A stretch of DNA of 64,000 nt from Parvimonas sp000223315 (GCA_050262155.1 CP189843.1:1054001-1118000); one strand, 5' to 3'. Counted from the first letter of the stretch, positions 1 through 9,471 are shown. Notes: generated from the sequence alone by a model not told the origin. Translations and numbers: made by a program.

Positions 1-25
1 GAAAATCTCCTAAAAACAATGCCAT
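1..25 (-). CDS. Possible start of a leftward gene cut by the window edge
   Basis: On the minus strand an AGGAGG motif lies just before an ATG at 23-25 and a TTG at 17-19 in the same reading frame. Only a few codons remain in the window, so the product cannot be named. The ATG is only two bases from the Shine-Dalgarno core, which is tight; the TTG is better spaced. Confidence 0.3.
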
Positions 26-33
26 CACCTCCT

Positions 34-262
34 AAAAACTAACTCCATTTTACTCCATATTATACCACAATTATTATTACACTTATATTTTATACTATTT
101 TTTCATATTTTGCAACCCTTTTTAATAAAAATTTTTTAACAAATTAAAATTCATATTCTAATAAACTTCTGTAATTTTCAATATTTATAAAAAAATTATA
201 AAAAAGTGGAGTAATTTTCCAAAAATATTTTTTAAATTTCTAAATTTATCTAATTTTTTATA
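34..262. other. AT-rich intergenic stretch
   Basis: Very AT-rich sequence between a possible leftward gene at the window edge and the lgt terminator. It presumably carries the promoter of that gene. I see no conserved RNA element or convincing ORF. Confidence 0.5.
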
Positions 263-295
263 CAAAAAAACTACATAAAATAAATCTATGTAGTT
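263..295 (-). terminator. Intrinsic terminator after lgt
   Basis: An inverted repeat of about nine bases (AACTACATA and its complement) is followed on the minus strand by a T tract. It closes the nadE-yebC-membrane protein-lgt run. Confidence 0.8.
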
Positions 296-331
296 AAAAT
301 TTTTTGTTTAAAAATATTAAATTGTAAATCA

Positions 332-1081
332 TTAAATATCTTTCCCATATTTTCTATTCAAAAAGAATAATACACTTCCTATAATTACTCCAACTAAAGA
401 TAAGACTTGTGAAACTCTGAATCCTAAAAACATTAAGCTATCAGTTCTCAAACCTTCAACAAAAAATCTTACTACTCCATATAGAATTGCATAAAGGAGT
501 AAAACCTCTCCCTTTTTCTTTTGATATTTTCTGATGTAAACCATCAAAAAAATAAAAATCAAAAAATTTCCAATTGATTCATATAAAAATGTTGGATGAT
601 ATTTTTTTCCATCTATTATAACCGCCCAAGGTAAATTAGTTTCAGTTCCGTGAGCCTCTTGATTTATAAAATTTCCCCATCTCCCTATTGCTTGACCGAG
701 TATAAGCCCCGGTGCACAAACATCAGCTAAATCTCTAAAATCAATTTTTCTATATTTACCGAAAAAATAAACCACAATAATAGCGGCAATTACAGCGCCA
801 TATATCGCAAGTCCACCTTCTCTAATATTTATCATTGATAAAAAATTGCCTTTGTAATTTTCCCATTCAAATATTACATAATATATTCTGGCTCCTATTA
901 CACTTATCGGTAATGCAAATAGCAAAAGATTTGAAATTTCATCTTCTTTTATATTTCTAAGTTTAGAATTTTTTGTCGCAACAAAAAGACCTGCCATAAT
1001 TCCAAAACAAATTATAATGGCATACCACATTATATCTATTCCAAATAGAGAAAAAGCAACTCTGTCAATTTTTACTTCCAT
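332..1081 (-). CDS. lgt: Prolipoprotein diacylglyceryl transferase
   Basis: Lgt moves a diacylglyceryl group from phosphatidylglycerol to the lipobox cysteine of prelipoproteins at the cytoplasmic membrane. The 249-residue protein has several membrane helices and the family signature, here read as GRWGNFINQEAHG at about residues 135-147, with its conserved arginine and asparagine. Length is close to the usual 250-290. It is the last gene of a four-gene run after nadE, yebC and a small membrane protein. A natural client in this window is the lipoprotein of the iron-type ABC transporter at 24.8-25.8 kb. Confidence 0.95.
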   Translation of the reverse strand: MEVKIDRVAFSLFGIDIMWYAIIICFGIMAGLFVATKNSKLRNIKEDEISNLLLFALPISVIGARIYYVIFEWENYKGNFLSMINIREGGLAIYGAVIAAIIVVYFFGKYRKIDFRDLADVCAPGLILGQAIGRWGNFINQEAHGTETNLPWAVIIDGKKYHPTFLYESIGNFLIFIFLMVYIRKYQKKKGEVLLLYAILYGVVRFFVEGLRTDSLMFLGFRVSQVLSLVGVIIGSVLFFLNRKYGKDI

Positions 1082-1089
1082 ATTTCCTC

Positions 1090-1722
1090 CTAATTATATT
1101 CATAGTCTTTAAATTTAAGAAAAATATAAACTAAAAAAATACCTATAGTAGATAATACTAATACATTCAAAAACAAGATAAAGAAAAATTCTTCCGGTAA
1201 AATTCTTATCATTAAATCTGTTTCATAGTCTAAAAGCCATAAATCATTATTAAAAAATAATTTATGAAAATATATAAAACTTTCAGAAAAGAATAAAGAA
1301 CAAATGCCTAAAAAAGAAATTACAGTAATATATGTTATTAAAATATACTTTCTTATATATTTAAAAAATATAAAGTCATTTTTAAGTAATTTATATAAAA
1401 ACACGACTAAAGTAATTATAAATAAAGATGTATAGACTACTCTATCAAGTTTAAAAAGTTTATATACATCTTCCATATGAGAAATTTCTTTTTTATTAAA
1501 ATGATGTTTTAAAACTTCTTTGTCCCCATTTTTTATAAATTCAACAAGTGAATTACTTGCATTTTCTATCCATTCTTTAGAAAGACCTGACTCTTTATCG
1601 ATTTTATATTCATTATGAAAATTATTATAATAAGAAATATCTTTAGCCATAAAATCTATTGAATATAATAAAACAAATAAAATAATACTTAAAGAAATCA
1701 AAAAAGCAAATGTTTTTTTCAT
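1090..1722 (-). CDS. TIGR01906/DUF1461-type integral membrane protein
   Basis: A 210-residue protein with an N-terminal hydrophobic segment, an extracellular-looking stretch (residues about 25-90) and three further membrane segments. The HMEDVYKLF motif and the later NNDLWLLDYETDLMIRILPE region match my memory of the TIGR01906 (DUF1461) family of uncharacterised Firmicutes membrane proteins. It lies one base after yebC and eight bases before lgt, so it is probably cotranscribed. Its function is unknown; the link to lgt is positional only. Confidence 0.75.
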   Translation of the reverse strand: MKKTFAFLISLSIILFVLLYSIDFMAKDISYYNNFHNEYKIDKESGLSKEWIENASNSLVEFIKNGDKEVLKHHFNKKEISHMEDVYKLFKLDRVVYTSLFIITLVVFLYKLLKNDFIFFKYIRKYILITYITVISFLGICSLFFSESFIYFHKLFFNNDLWLLDYETDLMIRILPEEFFFILFLNVLVLSTIGIFLVYIFLKFKDYEYN

Positions 1723-1723
1723 C

Positions 1724-2467
1724 TTATTCTACATCTAAATCTTCCGGTATTTCCCAATTATGATAAACATTTTGAACATCATCATTATCTTCAAGTTGAT
1801 CTATCATCTTAACCATTTTCTTTATATTTTCAGGATTTGTAATTTGTGAATTGTTGCTTGGAACGTATTCTAAATCACAAGCACTAAAAGTATATCCTTT
1901 TTCTTGTAGTGCATCTCTTAAAGTAATGAAGTCTGCAACTTCTGAATATACTGTATAAACTTCTTCATCAGATTCAAAATCACTAGCTCCATTTTCTAAA
2001 GCAAAGTCCATTAAATCATCTTCTTCAGCTTGTTCTCTTGTAATAACAATAACCCCTTTTTTCTCAAACATAAATAAAACTGAACCATTTTGTCCCAGAT
2101 TTCCACCATGTTTATCAAAAGCATGTCTTACATCTGCAGCAGTTCTATTTCTGTTATCTGTTAAACATTCAACTACAACCGCAATACCTTCCGGACCATA
2201 TCCTTCATAGATTATAGTTTCATAGTTGCTTGCATCTCCATCTCCAGCACCTTTTTTTAATGCCCTTTCAATATTATCGTTAGGCATATTTTCAGCTTTA
2301 GCTTTTTCTATGGCAGTTTTTAAAGCGGGATTGTATTCCGGATCTGCTCCACCCTCTTTAACTGCAACAATTATATATCTAGCAAGTTTTGTAAAAATTT
2401 TACCCCTTCTTGCATCTTCTTTTCCTTTTTTATGTTTAATCGTACTCCATTTATTATGTCCTGACAT
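1724..2467 (-). CDS. yebC: YebC/PmpR family protein
   Basis: A 247-residue YebC/TACO1 family protein, recognised from the N terminus (SGHNKWSTIKHKKGKEDA) and the acidic C-terminal domain. Members were first described as DNA-binding regulators; more recent work ties some to relief of ribosome stalling, so the molecular role should be left open. Length is typical. It sits two bases after nadE, and the start ATG follows an AGGAGG-like site within the nadE end, suggesting translational coupling. Confidence 0.93.
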   Translation of the reverse strand: MSGHNKWSTIKHKKGKEDARRGKIFTKLARYIIVAVKEGGADPEYNPALKTAIEKAKAENMPNDNIERALKKGAGDGDASNYETIIYEGYGPEGIAVVVECLTDNRNRTAADVRHAFDKHGGNLGQNGSVLFMFEKKGVIVITREQAEEDDLMDFALENGASDFESDEEVYTVYSEVADFITLRDALQEKGYTFSACDLEYVPSNNSQITNPENIKKMVKMIDQLEDNDDVQNVYHNWEIPEDLDVE

Positions 2468-2469
2468 AA

Positions 2470-3177
2470 TTACCTCCTAAATCCTTTAGCAAAATTTCTC
2501 TTGTGTTCAGAAAATTTTACCATCTTTTTTATTTTCTCTTCTATATTTTTATCCAATTTTTCATTATTTATAAATTTCTCTAAATCATCATAGGAAAATC
2601 CCATTTCATCTTCATCAGTTTGATTTTCAAAAAGTCCTGCACTTGGAGGCTTTTGAATTATTTTATCGGGAACACCCAAAAATCTTGCAAGTTCATAAAT
2701 TTCCTTCTTTGTAAAATCCACAAGTGGCATAAGATCAGAACCACTATCCCCGTATTTAGTAAAATATCCAACAGTAAATTCTGATTTATTACTTGTTCCA
2801 ACAACCAAATATTTTTTTAATTGTCCATAATAATACAAGGTTGTCATTCTAAGTCTTGGCTTAACATTTGCATAAGCCATTAAATTATCACCTTTTTCAA
2901 GGGAATCTGTAAAAACAGAATAAGTTTTAGATAAATCAACTTTTATTGCATTAAGTTTAAATTTATCTATAACCAACTTTGCATCTTTTTCATCTTCTTT
3001 AGAACTATTTATAGGCATCATTATAGCTAAAGATTCATCACCGAAGGCTAGTTTTGAAAGTGCAGCAACAACAGCTGAATCGACTCCTCCACTTAGACCA
3101 TAAACTATTCCTTTACAGTTAGCTTCCTTAACAGAATTTCTAAGCCATTCAACAAGTTTATCAACAACTTCTCTCAT
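2470..3177 (-). CDS. nadE: NAD+ synthetase, ammonia-dependent type
   Basis: NadE amidates nicotinic acid adenine dinucleotide to NAD+ using ATP and ammonia. The PP-loop SGGVDSAVVAAL is near residue 30, and the C-terminal half has the family's FTKYGDSGSDLMPL and KPPSAGLFENQTDEDE segments. At 235 residues there is no room for the nitrilase-type glutaminase domain of the larger enzymes, so free ammonia is the likely nitrogen donor. It is the first gene of the lgt run and follows a clear AGGAGGTG site. Confidence 0.93.
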   Translation of the reverse strand: MREVVDKLVEWLRNSVKEANCKGIVYGLSGGVDSAVVAALSKLAFGDESLAIMMPINSSKEDEKDAKLVIDKFKLNAIKVDLSKTYSVFTDSLEKGDNLMAYANVKPRLRMTTLYYYGQLKKYLVVGTSNKSEFTVGYFTKYGDSGSDLMPLVDFTKKEIYELARFLGVPDKIIQKPPSAGLFENQTDEDEMGFSYDDLEKFINNEKLDKNIEEKIKKMVKFSEHKRNFAKGFRR

Positions 3178-3309
3178 AATACACCTCCTTATAATCTTTA
3201 TTATTTAAAATTAATATCAATCTAATTTTTAATTTTATGCAATTTTTAAAAATAGCGCAAAACTGTAATTATTATATCAAAAATTAAGAAAAATTTCTAC
3301 AAAAGAAAT

Positions 3310-3337
3310 AAAAAAAGCCATGATTTAATTCATAGCT
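3310..3337 (-). terminator. Intrinsic terminator after licD
   Basis: An 8-bp stem (AGCTATGA with TCATGGCT, one G-U pair) and six-base loop are followed by a T tract on the minus strand. The first base of the hairpin touches the licD stop codon. Confidence 0.8.
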
Positions 3338-4227
3338 TAATTTTTTTCCTGATATTCTCTAAAACTTTTATTTACATCTGCAAGATGGAAATTATGATGA
3401 TTTTCTCTTTGATCCACTGGTGGTAATTTCATATAATCTCCATATAAAACTTTTAAATATTCATCATATTTTTCGGGAGCATTGACTTTTAAATTTTCAA
3501 AATCAACCTTTACTCCCTTTCCTAAAAACTCTCTCTTAAAAGGCGATATATAAAAATTATCAACCAAACAAGCAACATATTCACAGTCTTCAAATTTTGG
3601 ATTATCTTTTGGAACAGACATTTTTGAAAGATCTGTTTTTAGTTTGTTCGGTATTGTCTCACCAATTTTATATGCCAATTTTTTTCCAAAACCGCTTAAA
3701 GCATTTGAAAAAGCATTAGTATCCGCTTCTTCAAATACAGGCTTTTCCTTTACCCTTAAATCTAGAACTTTATTTTGTCCTTTAATATATCCATCAAGAG
3801 GAAAAACATCTATAAATACTCCATGATTTATATCTACATCAATTACATGCTTTTCAAAAAGCGTAGTATCACTATCACGAAGTTTTGCAAAATTCAAAGC
3901 ATAATTAGGATCAGAAGTCATTGTTTGAATAAAATAATTTTCAGGTAAATACTTACTTCCATCTCTCACAAATTTGTCATAATCTTCCCTTGGCATACAA
4001 ACATCAATATCATCATCCCATGGAATGAAACCTTTATGTCTAATTGCACCAAGTAAAGTTCCAAATCCAATATAATAAGTTAAATCCATTCTTTCACAAC
4101 AAGAAACAAAATTTTTTAAAATTTCTAATTCTTTTTTCTTTAAAGCCTCAAAATCTATATCAAACTTACTTTTTTTAAATTCACTTTTCATTTTCCAAGT
4201 GTTTTTTGAATCATATTTAAAAACCAT
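3337..4227 (-). CDS. LicD family phosphotransferase
   Basis: LicD proteins belong to the nucleotidyltransferase fold and typically transfer phosphocholine or similar groups onto cell-surface polymers. The signature is clear: GFGTLLGAIRHKGFIPWDDD at about residues 55-74 followed by IDVCMPREDYDKF. The protein has 296 residues and no membrane segment. The start codon overlaps the stop of the MFS gene by one base (TAATG), so the two are coupled. A choline link is attractive because a GW-repeat wall protein is encoded at 48.2-50.8 kb, but the substrate is not shown by sequence. Confidence 0.88.
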   Translation of the reverse strand: MVFKYDSKNTWKMKSEFKKSKFDIDFEALKKKELEILKNFVSCCERMDLTYYIGFGTLLGAIRHKGFIPWDDDIDVCMPREDYDKFVRDGSKYLPENYFIQTMTSDPNYALNFAKLRDSDTTLFEKHVIDVDINHGVFIDVFPLDGYIKGQNKVLDLRVKEKPVFEEADTNAFSNALSGFGKKLAYKIGETIPNKLKTDLSKMSVPKDNPKFEDCEYVACLVDNFYISPFKREFLGKGVKVDFENLKVNAPEKYDEYLKVLYGDYMKLPPVDQRENHHNFHLADVNKSFREYQEKN

Positions 4228-5447
4228 TATCTTTCTTCCTTTGGTAATTGCAACATTATTAAATAACCTACAACAAATAGTGGAATTATGCCAAGAATTG
4301 AATATCTTGGATTATGTGTTATTGTAGTTATCAAACTCATAATAAAAGGTCCGATTATAGCAGCAAACTTACCAAAAATATTATAGAAACCGAAGAATTC
4401 ATTTGCATTTTCTTTTGGAATAATTTTTGCATAATAACTTCTACTCAACGCTTGAATTCCACCTTGAGCTGAGGCTATAAATGTTGATAATACGAAAACA
4501 TGAACTAAGTTGCTCATAAAATATGCAAATATTACTGAAACCATATAAGTTATAATTCCTACTTTAATCATAGTTCTAGTTCCAAACTTACTGGCCAATC
4601 TTCCATAAATAATAGCAAAAGGAAATGCCACTATTTGAACATAAATCAAAATTCCTAAAAGTACAAGTGTATTAAACTTATCTGCATCTAAAACAGATGT
4701 AGCATAAGGTATAACCATCTTTATGATAGTATCTACTCCGTCAATGTATAGAAAATAAGAACATAAAAATATAACTACAACCTTATTTTTCTCAATATTT
4801 TTTAAAGTATGAAAAACAGTACTAAAACTTTCTCTAACAGGATTAGGAACAGGTTCTACTCCATATATTTGATCAATATTTTTATACATTGGAATTGTAA
4901 GTGTCAACCACCAGACGGATGTTATAACAAAACCTATTTGATAACCTAACGGATTTTTCATCCCGAAAATCAAAACAGCTCCCAAACAAAACATAAAAGG
5001 TATTACACTTGCTATGTATCCGTACGCAAATCCTGCTGTACTAATTTTATCCATTCTCTCATCATTAGTTACATCAACTAAAAATGCATCATAAAAAATA
5101 TTAGATCCTGCAAAAGTTACACTTCCTAAAATAAAAAAAGCCATCAATAAAGGCAATCCGAACTGTCCTGCAAAAGATAAGAACAATGTCGAAAAAATTG
5201 CAATAATTGAAAATAATGTAAATAATTTTTTCTTCATACCTTTAAAATCAGCTATAGTTCCAAGTACCGGACTTAAAATAGCTATAATAATACTGGCAAA
5301 TGAATTGTAATATCCTAAATTCATTTCATTTCCACCGACCATTCCGAAATAAATCGGGAACAAGGCAGTAGTAATCGCCATAGAATAAGCAGAATTTGCA
5401 CAATCATATAAAATCCAGCTCAATTCTTTCTTTGAATAACCGAACAT
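4227..5447 (-). CDS. MFS transporter, UMF1/Atg22-like
   Basis: A 406-residue transporter with about twelve membrane helices. The N terminus, KKELSWILYDCANSAYS, is the hallmark of the UMF1 family, which includes bacterial relatives of yeast Atg22. The substrate cannot be told from sequence. It is translationally coupled to licD downstream, so a precursor or osmolyte needed for surface modification is possible, though this is inference. Confidence 0.88.
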   Translation of the reverse strand: MFGYSKKELSWILYDCANSAYSMAITTALFPIYFGMVGGNEMNLGYYNSFASIIIAILSPVLGTIADFKGMKKKLFTLFSIIAIFSTLFLSFAGQFGLPLLMAFFILGSVTFAGSNIFYDAFLVDVTNDERMDKISTAGFAYGYIASVIPFMFCLGAVLIFGMKNPLGYQIGFVITSVWWLTLTIPMYKNIDQIYGVEPVPNPVRESFSTVFHTLKNIEKNKVVVIFLCSYFLYIDGVDTIIKMVIPYATSVLDADKFNTLVLLGILIYVQIVAFPFAIIYGRLASKFGTRTMIKVGIITYMVSVIFAYFMSNLVHVFVLSTFIASAQGGIQALSRSYYAKIIPKENANEFFGFYNIFGKFAAIIGPFIMSLITTITHNPRYSILGIIPLFVVGYLIMLQLPKEER

Positions 5448-5694
5448 ATTTTTCCTCCAAATAATATAATAACAAAAAATTAATTTAAGCTATATTTTAC
5501 TTCAAAATTTACCAAAAACATAAAATGTAGCATTATGACCGACCTATTACCATATTCATAATTAAAATCATATATTATTAATTTTTTAGCAAAGCTATTA
5601 TATCATATTTAAAAACGATTGTCCATTGTTCATACTAATTACTAAACTTTTAAATAAAGTAATTTCAAAACTTTTAAAATACAAATATATAAAA
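5448..5694. other. Intergenic region between MFS gene and the 3D-protein terminator
   Basis: AT-rich sequence that should contain the promoter of the leftward MFS-licD pair. No RNA element or coding potential is evident. Confidence 0.5.
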
Positions 5695-5730
5695 CAAAAA
5701 AAGAGAAGAAATCATAAAATTTCTTCTCTT
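5695..5730 (-). terminator. Strong intrinsic terminator after the 3D-domain gene
   Basis: A perfect 12-bp stem (AAGAGAAGAAAT and its complement) with a six-base loop is followed by a T-rich tract on the minus strand. It lies about 15 bases after the stop codon. Confidence 0.9.
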
Positions 5731-5744
5731 CCCTTTATACTTAA

Positions 5745-7250
5745 TTATTTTAAAATATAAACTTTTACATTTCTTCTTCCAAAAGCATTTGCTTGTGCTT
5801 TATTAGTAAAACAAAGATCTATTCTATTTCCTTTTATAGCTCCGCCTGTATCTTCTGCAACAGCATAACCATAACCTTCAATATACAATTTTGTTCCTAA
5901 AGGAATAACTTTTGGATCTACTGCTACAACTCCATATCTAAGAGGAGTTCCTAATCTCGTTGTACTGTAACCACCGTTTTCAGCAGGATCGTCAGTATAT
6001 GAAGTAGCATTCATAACTAAAACTTTACTATATTCAAAACTTCCGTCACCGCTTTTACTACCTGATGATTCATCATTAGAATTTTCAGTTGCTTTTTTTT
6101 CCTCTTCTTTTGGAACTATTTTACCGTCAACTAATTTTTCATTTGATTTTACTGTAACTTTTTCCGAAACTGAATTTTCAGCTTTTTTATCTGAATTTGA
6201 ATCTGATACAGTAATTTCACCTTTATCCTTATTAACTTCAAATCCTGTAACTTCTTCTTTATTGACTGATGATAATAAAGATCTAAAGTTTACAAATTTA
6301 CCCAACTCATCAGTTGATACATAATGTAAATTTTTACTTCCAGATTCAGAAATTAGTTTTTCAACATCTAAATTCATAGATTCTGAATCCATAACTAAAT
6401 ACTCATATCCACTCTTATCAGCTAAAATATAAGAACTTAACATATCAGTTAAATTTTTATTTTCTGATAAAACAACATTTTCATTTTTTCTTAATGAGTA
6501 TCTATCTTTAAAAATTTTCAATAAATCTTTTCCATCTAAAGAATAACTCTTTATTTCTTTTTTATCCTTTTCAGATAAATTATATATTTTTGCTTTTACT
6601 TCATCTGATAAAGAATTAACTCCATCATAGAAATATATATTTCTTTCATTTTTAACTTCTGAAATGATATTTTCATCAATTTGTTTTGTTGAATCATAAA
6701 TATACAAATTCATATTATATATTCTTGCATAATGAACAGCACCCAAAATATCAGAATCATTTCCGGAATCAACAACCAAAAGATCACGATTACCTAAAAA
6801 ATTATTTACATGATAATTCGTATCTTCAGGATTGTCTGAACCAATTCTGTTAAACTTGATACCTAAATCATTAAGAATACCATCTGAAATTGAACTTTTA
6901 TCTCCAACAACATACACTTGCTCACTGTTTTTTAAAATAGCCTTAGAAGTCTCATCAATATTATTATCCTTAACAGGAATAACAACTCCGCCCTTATCTA
7001 ATGAAAGTAAACCTGCCAAACTGAAGCTAATCTTGTCGTCTATATTAACTACATAAGATATTTTAGATGCACTACCTTTAGTGTTATCTAAAATTCTGTT
7101 GTTTACTTTTTCAATAGTTTTAGTTTCGGATTCTGATGAAATTACAAAACCTTTAACCTTTTCGTCTGCAAGTGATTTAGATGAAAATCCAGAAAATGTA
7201 GCATAAATACACAAACATGCTAAAACACTCCTAAATATTGCTCTTTTCAA
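5745..7250 (-). CDS. Secreted protein with CWB2-like region and C-terminal 3D domain
   Basis: This 501-residue protein starts with a signal peptide (KRAIFRSVLACLCIYATFSG, cleaved near SLADEK). Residues about 50-320 contain diverged cell-wall-binding-repeat-2-like segments such as EQVYVVGDKSSISDGIL, followed by a charged serine-rich linker to about residue 400. The last 90 residues form a 3D (MltA-like) domain with the three conserved aspartates in VAVDP, AEDTGG and NRIDLCF. Such domains occur in lytic transglycosylase-like wall enzymes (YocH/YabE relatives). A role in peptidoglycan remodelling at the surface is likely; the exact reaction is not known. Confidence 0.85.
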   Translation of the reverse strand: MKRAIFRSVLACLCIYATFSGFSSKSLADEKVKGFVISSESETKTIEKVNNRILDNTKGSASKISYVVNIDDKISFSLAGLLSLDKGGVVIPVKDNNIDETSKAILKNSEQVYVVGDKSSISDGILNDLGIKFNRIGSDNPEDTNYHVNNFLGNRDLLVVDSGNDSDILGAVHYARIYNMNLYIYDSTKQIDENIISEVKNERNIYFYDGVNSLSDEVKAKIYNLSEKDKKEIKSYSLDGKDLLKIFKDRYSLRKNENVVLSENKNLTDMLSSYILADKSGYEYLVMDSESMNLDVEKLISESGSKNLHYVSTDELGKFVNFRSLLSSVNKEEVTGFEVNKDKGEITVSDSNSDKKAENSVSEKVTVKSNEKLVDGKIVPKEEEKKATENSNDESSGSKSGDGSFEYSKVLVMNATSYTDDPAENGGYSTTRLGTPLRYGVVAVDPKVIPLGTKLYIEGYGYAVAEDTGGAIKGNRIDLCFTNKAQANAFGRRNVKVYILK

Positions 7251-7541
7251 ATAATCACTCCTTAATTAAATTAATCAGGTCAATTAGCTTTAACCTGATA
7301 ATAGAATTATAATGATTTTGTATAAAATCGTCAATTTATTTAAATGTTTTTTAAAAAAAATCATAAAAAAACAAAAAAATTAACAATGTTTTAAATCGGA
7401 GATTAGTATTTATAACTTTTTTGTAATTTTTTCAAAATTCTAATTCCCTATTTTTCAAAGGTTACAGAATAGTTACAAAAAAAATCAAGATTTTCGAAAA
7501 AAATACTCGAAAATATTAAAAAAATGTAATATTTGCTGTTT
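7251..7541. other. Intergenic promoter region of the 3D-domain gene
   Basis: AT-rich DNA between the DMT gene end and the 3D gene start. It contains a good ribosome binding site for the 3D gene. A short repeat of the type taacctgat around 7269-7302 could be an operator half-site pair, but support is weak. No ORF is seen. Confidence 0.4.
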
Positions 7542-8429
7542 TTAGGCTTTTTTCTGTTTGTTTTTCCTTGAATTTACTATATATGACATTAATGACATAG
7601 AGAAAATAAGGCTAATTCCAATTAAACTGTATATACTTACAGACTCTCCAAGTATTACTTTTCCAAGAATTACAACAAATACAATTCCTAAGTAATTAAA
7701 TATACTTACATCTGAAGCATTAGCATATTGATAACTAATAGTTAGTCCAAATTGCCCAACAGCTGATGCGACACCTATCAATATTAAATATATAAAAATT
7801 TTTAAATCCGGAATCATCAAATTTTTGAATATAAATGGAAAACTGAAAATAGTTGAAAATAATGAGAACACAAAAATTATAGTTTCAGTCCTTTCAGCTT
7901 TTCCAATTCTGGAAACACACATATATGCGATAGATGCACTAAGTGCAGAACTCATTGCAACCATCGCAGGAAATAATCTGGAATTAAATTGTGGTCTTAC
8001 AACAAAAATAGCACCAATAAAAGAAAAAGTTAAAGTTAAAAATCTTTCTAGAGTAAATTTTTCTTTAAATAAAAAACATGCAATCAACACTACAAAAATA
8101 GGACTGGTTCTCTGCAATATTCCGGCATCTGCAACAACCATATTATTTATAGCATAAAAATTAAAAATTACTCCCATATATCCGAAAGCTGATCTCATGA
8201 GAAGTAATTTCCTATTTCTTTTTTCACCCAAAAAGCTACTACCTCTTATAAGTATGTATATAGCACAAATTATTAACATAACAAAATTTCGCATAAAAAC
8301 TTGTTGCATAAGTGTAAATTTGCCTGATGTCAGCTTTACAAAAATTTGCATAAAACTAAAACCAAGCGTAGAAATAATCATAAAAATAATACCTAATTTT
8401 AAATTTTTATTTCTGGAATTTTCTACCAT
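7542..8429 (-). CDS. EamA/DMT superfamily transporter
   Basis: A 295-residue protein with ten predicted membrane helices in two EamA-type halves (about residues 12-145 and 160-285). The first helix region reads KLGIIFMIISTLGFSFMQIF. Drug/metabolite transporters move amino acids, nucleotide sugars or other small molecules; the substrate here is unknown. It lies alone after gcvH with its own AGGAGG site. Confidence 0.88.
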   Translation of the reverse strand: MVENSRNKNLKLGIIFMIISTLGFSFMQIFVKLTSGKFTLMQQVFMRNFVMLIICAIYILIRGSSFLGEKRNRKLLLMRSAFGYMGVIFNFYAINNMVVADAGILQRTSPIFVVLIACFLFKEKFTLERFLTLTFSFIGAIFVVRPQFNSRLFPAMVAMSSALSASIAYMCVSRIGKAERTETIIFVFSLFSTIFSFPFIFKNLMIPDLKIFIYLILIGVASAVGQFGLTISYQYANASDVSIFNYLGIVFVVILGKVILGESVSIYSLIGISLIFSMSLMSYIVNSRKNKQKKA

Positions 8430-8443
8430 AAAACCTCCTTTTC

Positions 8444-8474
8444 AAAAAAATAAATGCCACACAAGTGGCATTTA
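8444..8474 (-). terminator. Intrinsic terminator after gcvH
   Basis: A 10-bp perfect stem (TAAATGCCAC and its complement) with a four-base loop, followed by a T tract on the minus strand just before the DMT transporter gene. Confidence 0.88.
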
Positions 8475-8498
8475 TTAAAAATTAATTTTAAGAAATTA

Positions 8499-8870
8499 TT
8501 ATAATGATGCTTCATAATCAGCGTCATTAGTTAATTTTTCTAATTCAGCTGGATTAGACATTTCAATTTTGCAAACCCATGCAGCATAACAATCTTTGTT
8601 AATTTCACCTGGTTCATCGTCTAATAATTCATTAACTTCAACAATTTTTCCTGAAACAGGAGCATTAATATCACTTGCAGCTTTTACAGATTCTACAGAT
8701 GCTAAAGAGTCACCTGCTTCAACTTCATCATCAACTTCTGGAAGTTCAACATAAACTATATCTCCCAAGTGATCTTGTGCATAATCAGATAATCCAACTG
8801 TTGCAATATTTCCTTCAACTTTTACCCAATCATGATCTTCAGTATAAAGTAATCCTTTTTCTACTCTCAT
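8499..8870 (-). CDS. gcvH: Glycine cleavage system H protein
   Basis: GcvH is the lipoyl carrier that shuttles the aminomethyl group between the P, T and L proteins. The 123-residue protein from ATG at 8870 has the lipoylation motif ESVKAASDINAPVSG with the modified lysine. I chose this start over the upstream 8936 ATG because AGGAGG precedes it at nine bases and the family begins near here. No gcvT or gcvP gene is in the window; a dihydrolipoyl dehydrogenase (the L-protein type) is encoded at the right edge. A stand-alone H protein may serve a distant glycine system or lipoate relay. Confidence 0.93.
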   Translation of the reverse strand: MRVEKGLLYTEDHDWVKVEGNIATVGLSDYAQDHLGDIVYVELPEVDDEVEAGDSLASVESVKAASDINAPVSGKIVEVNELLDDEPGEINKDCYAAWVCKIEMSNPAELEKLTNDADYEASL

Positions 8871-9471
8871 TCTAATATACCTCCTAAAATTTTTACTATA
8901 ACAACATATCCAACTATGTACTAATTTATTGGACATCTACTATAAATATTATAGTATACTTAAATTATAGTGTAGTTTGCAAAAAATTTCAATACCTTTT
9001 ATTACTTTTTTAGAACTTTTTTACAATTTATTCAATAAAATCGAAAATTTATTAAGTTTTGGTATTTAAAAATATTTTTTGCACCTAATTTCACATTAAA
9101 TAAAAGATACTGATGATGTTAAGACTGTGAAATTATAACATAAATTCACACTTAAAATTTTTACAATCTTAAAGCTAAGATATTGTAATAAAAATTTTTT
9201 ATATTTTATTAATTCACAAGAATATTATTAAAATTTAGATTTTTTTACAGGAAAACTTTTATTTTTACATATTTTTTGCTTTTTACAATTGATTTTTTTA
9301 TAAATTGTTGTATAATATATGTTAATATATTTTTTTAATAAATTTTGTGTAATTCAATATTTTTTAAATTTCAAAATTTTCAATTTTGAATATTTATATA
9401 TTATAATTATTATTAAAATTTTTTAAAAATATGTTTAAATAAAATAATTTAATCTAGGAGGAGAAAATATT
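8871..9471. other. Divergent gcvH/guaB intergenic region
   Basis: About 600 bases without a gene. For gcvH a minus-strand promoter is plausible with TTGCAA at 8977-8982 and TATACT at 8953-8958. The guaB promoter is at 9289-9316, leaving an AT-rich leader of about 150 bases. I looked for a purine riboswitch core before guaB and did not find one. Confidence 0.5.
9289..9316 (+). promoter_or_regulatory. Promoter of guaB
   Basis: TTGATT at 9289-9294 and TATAAT at 9311-9316 are separated by 16 bases, close to the vegetative consensus. Confidence 0.65.

Noticed and set aside
2226..2480. Plus-strand 84-residue ORF opposite yebC
   Set aside because: It lies antisense inside a well-conserved gene without a ribosome binding site or promoter.
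8871..8936. Upstream extension of gcvH to 8936
   Set aside because: The extra 22 residues are not family-like and the AGGAGG site lies downstream, directly before ATG 8870.
9317..9471. Purine riboswitch before guaB
   Set aside because: The leader is AT-rich and I could not find the conserved purine aptamer core.
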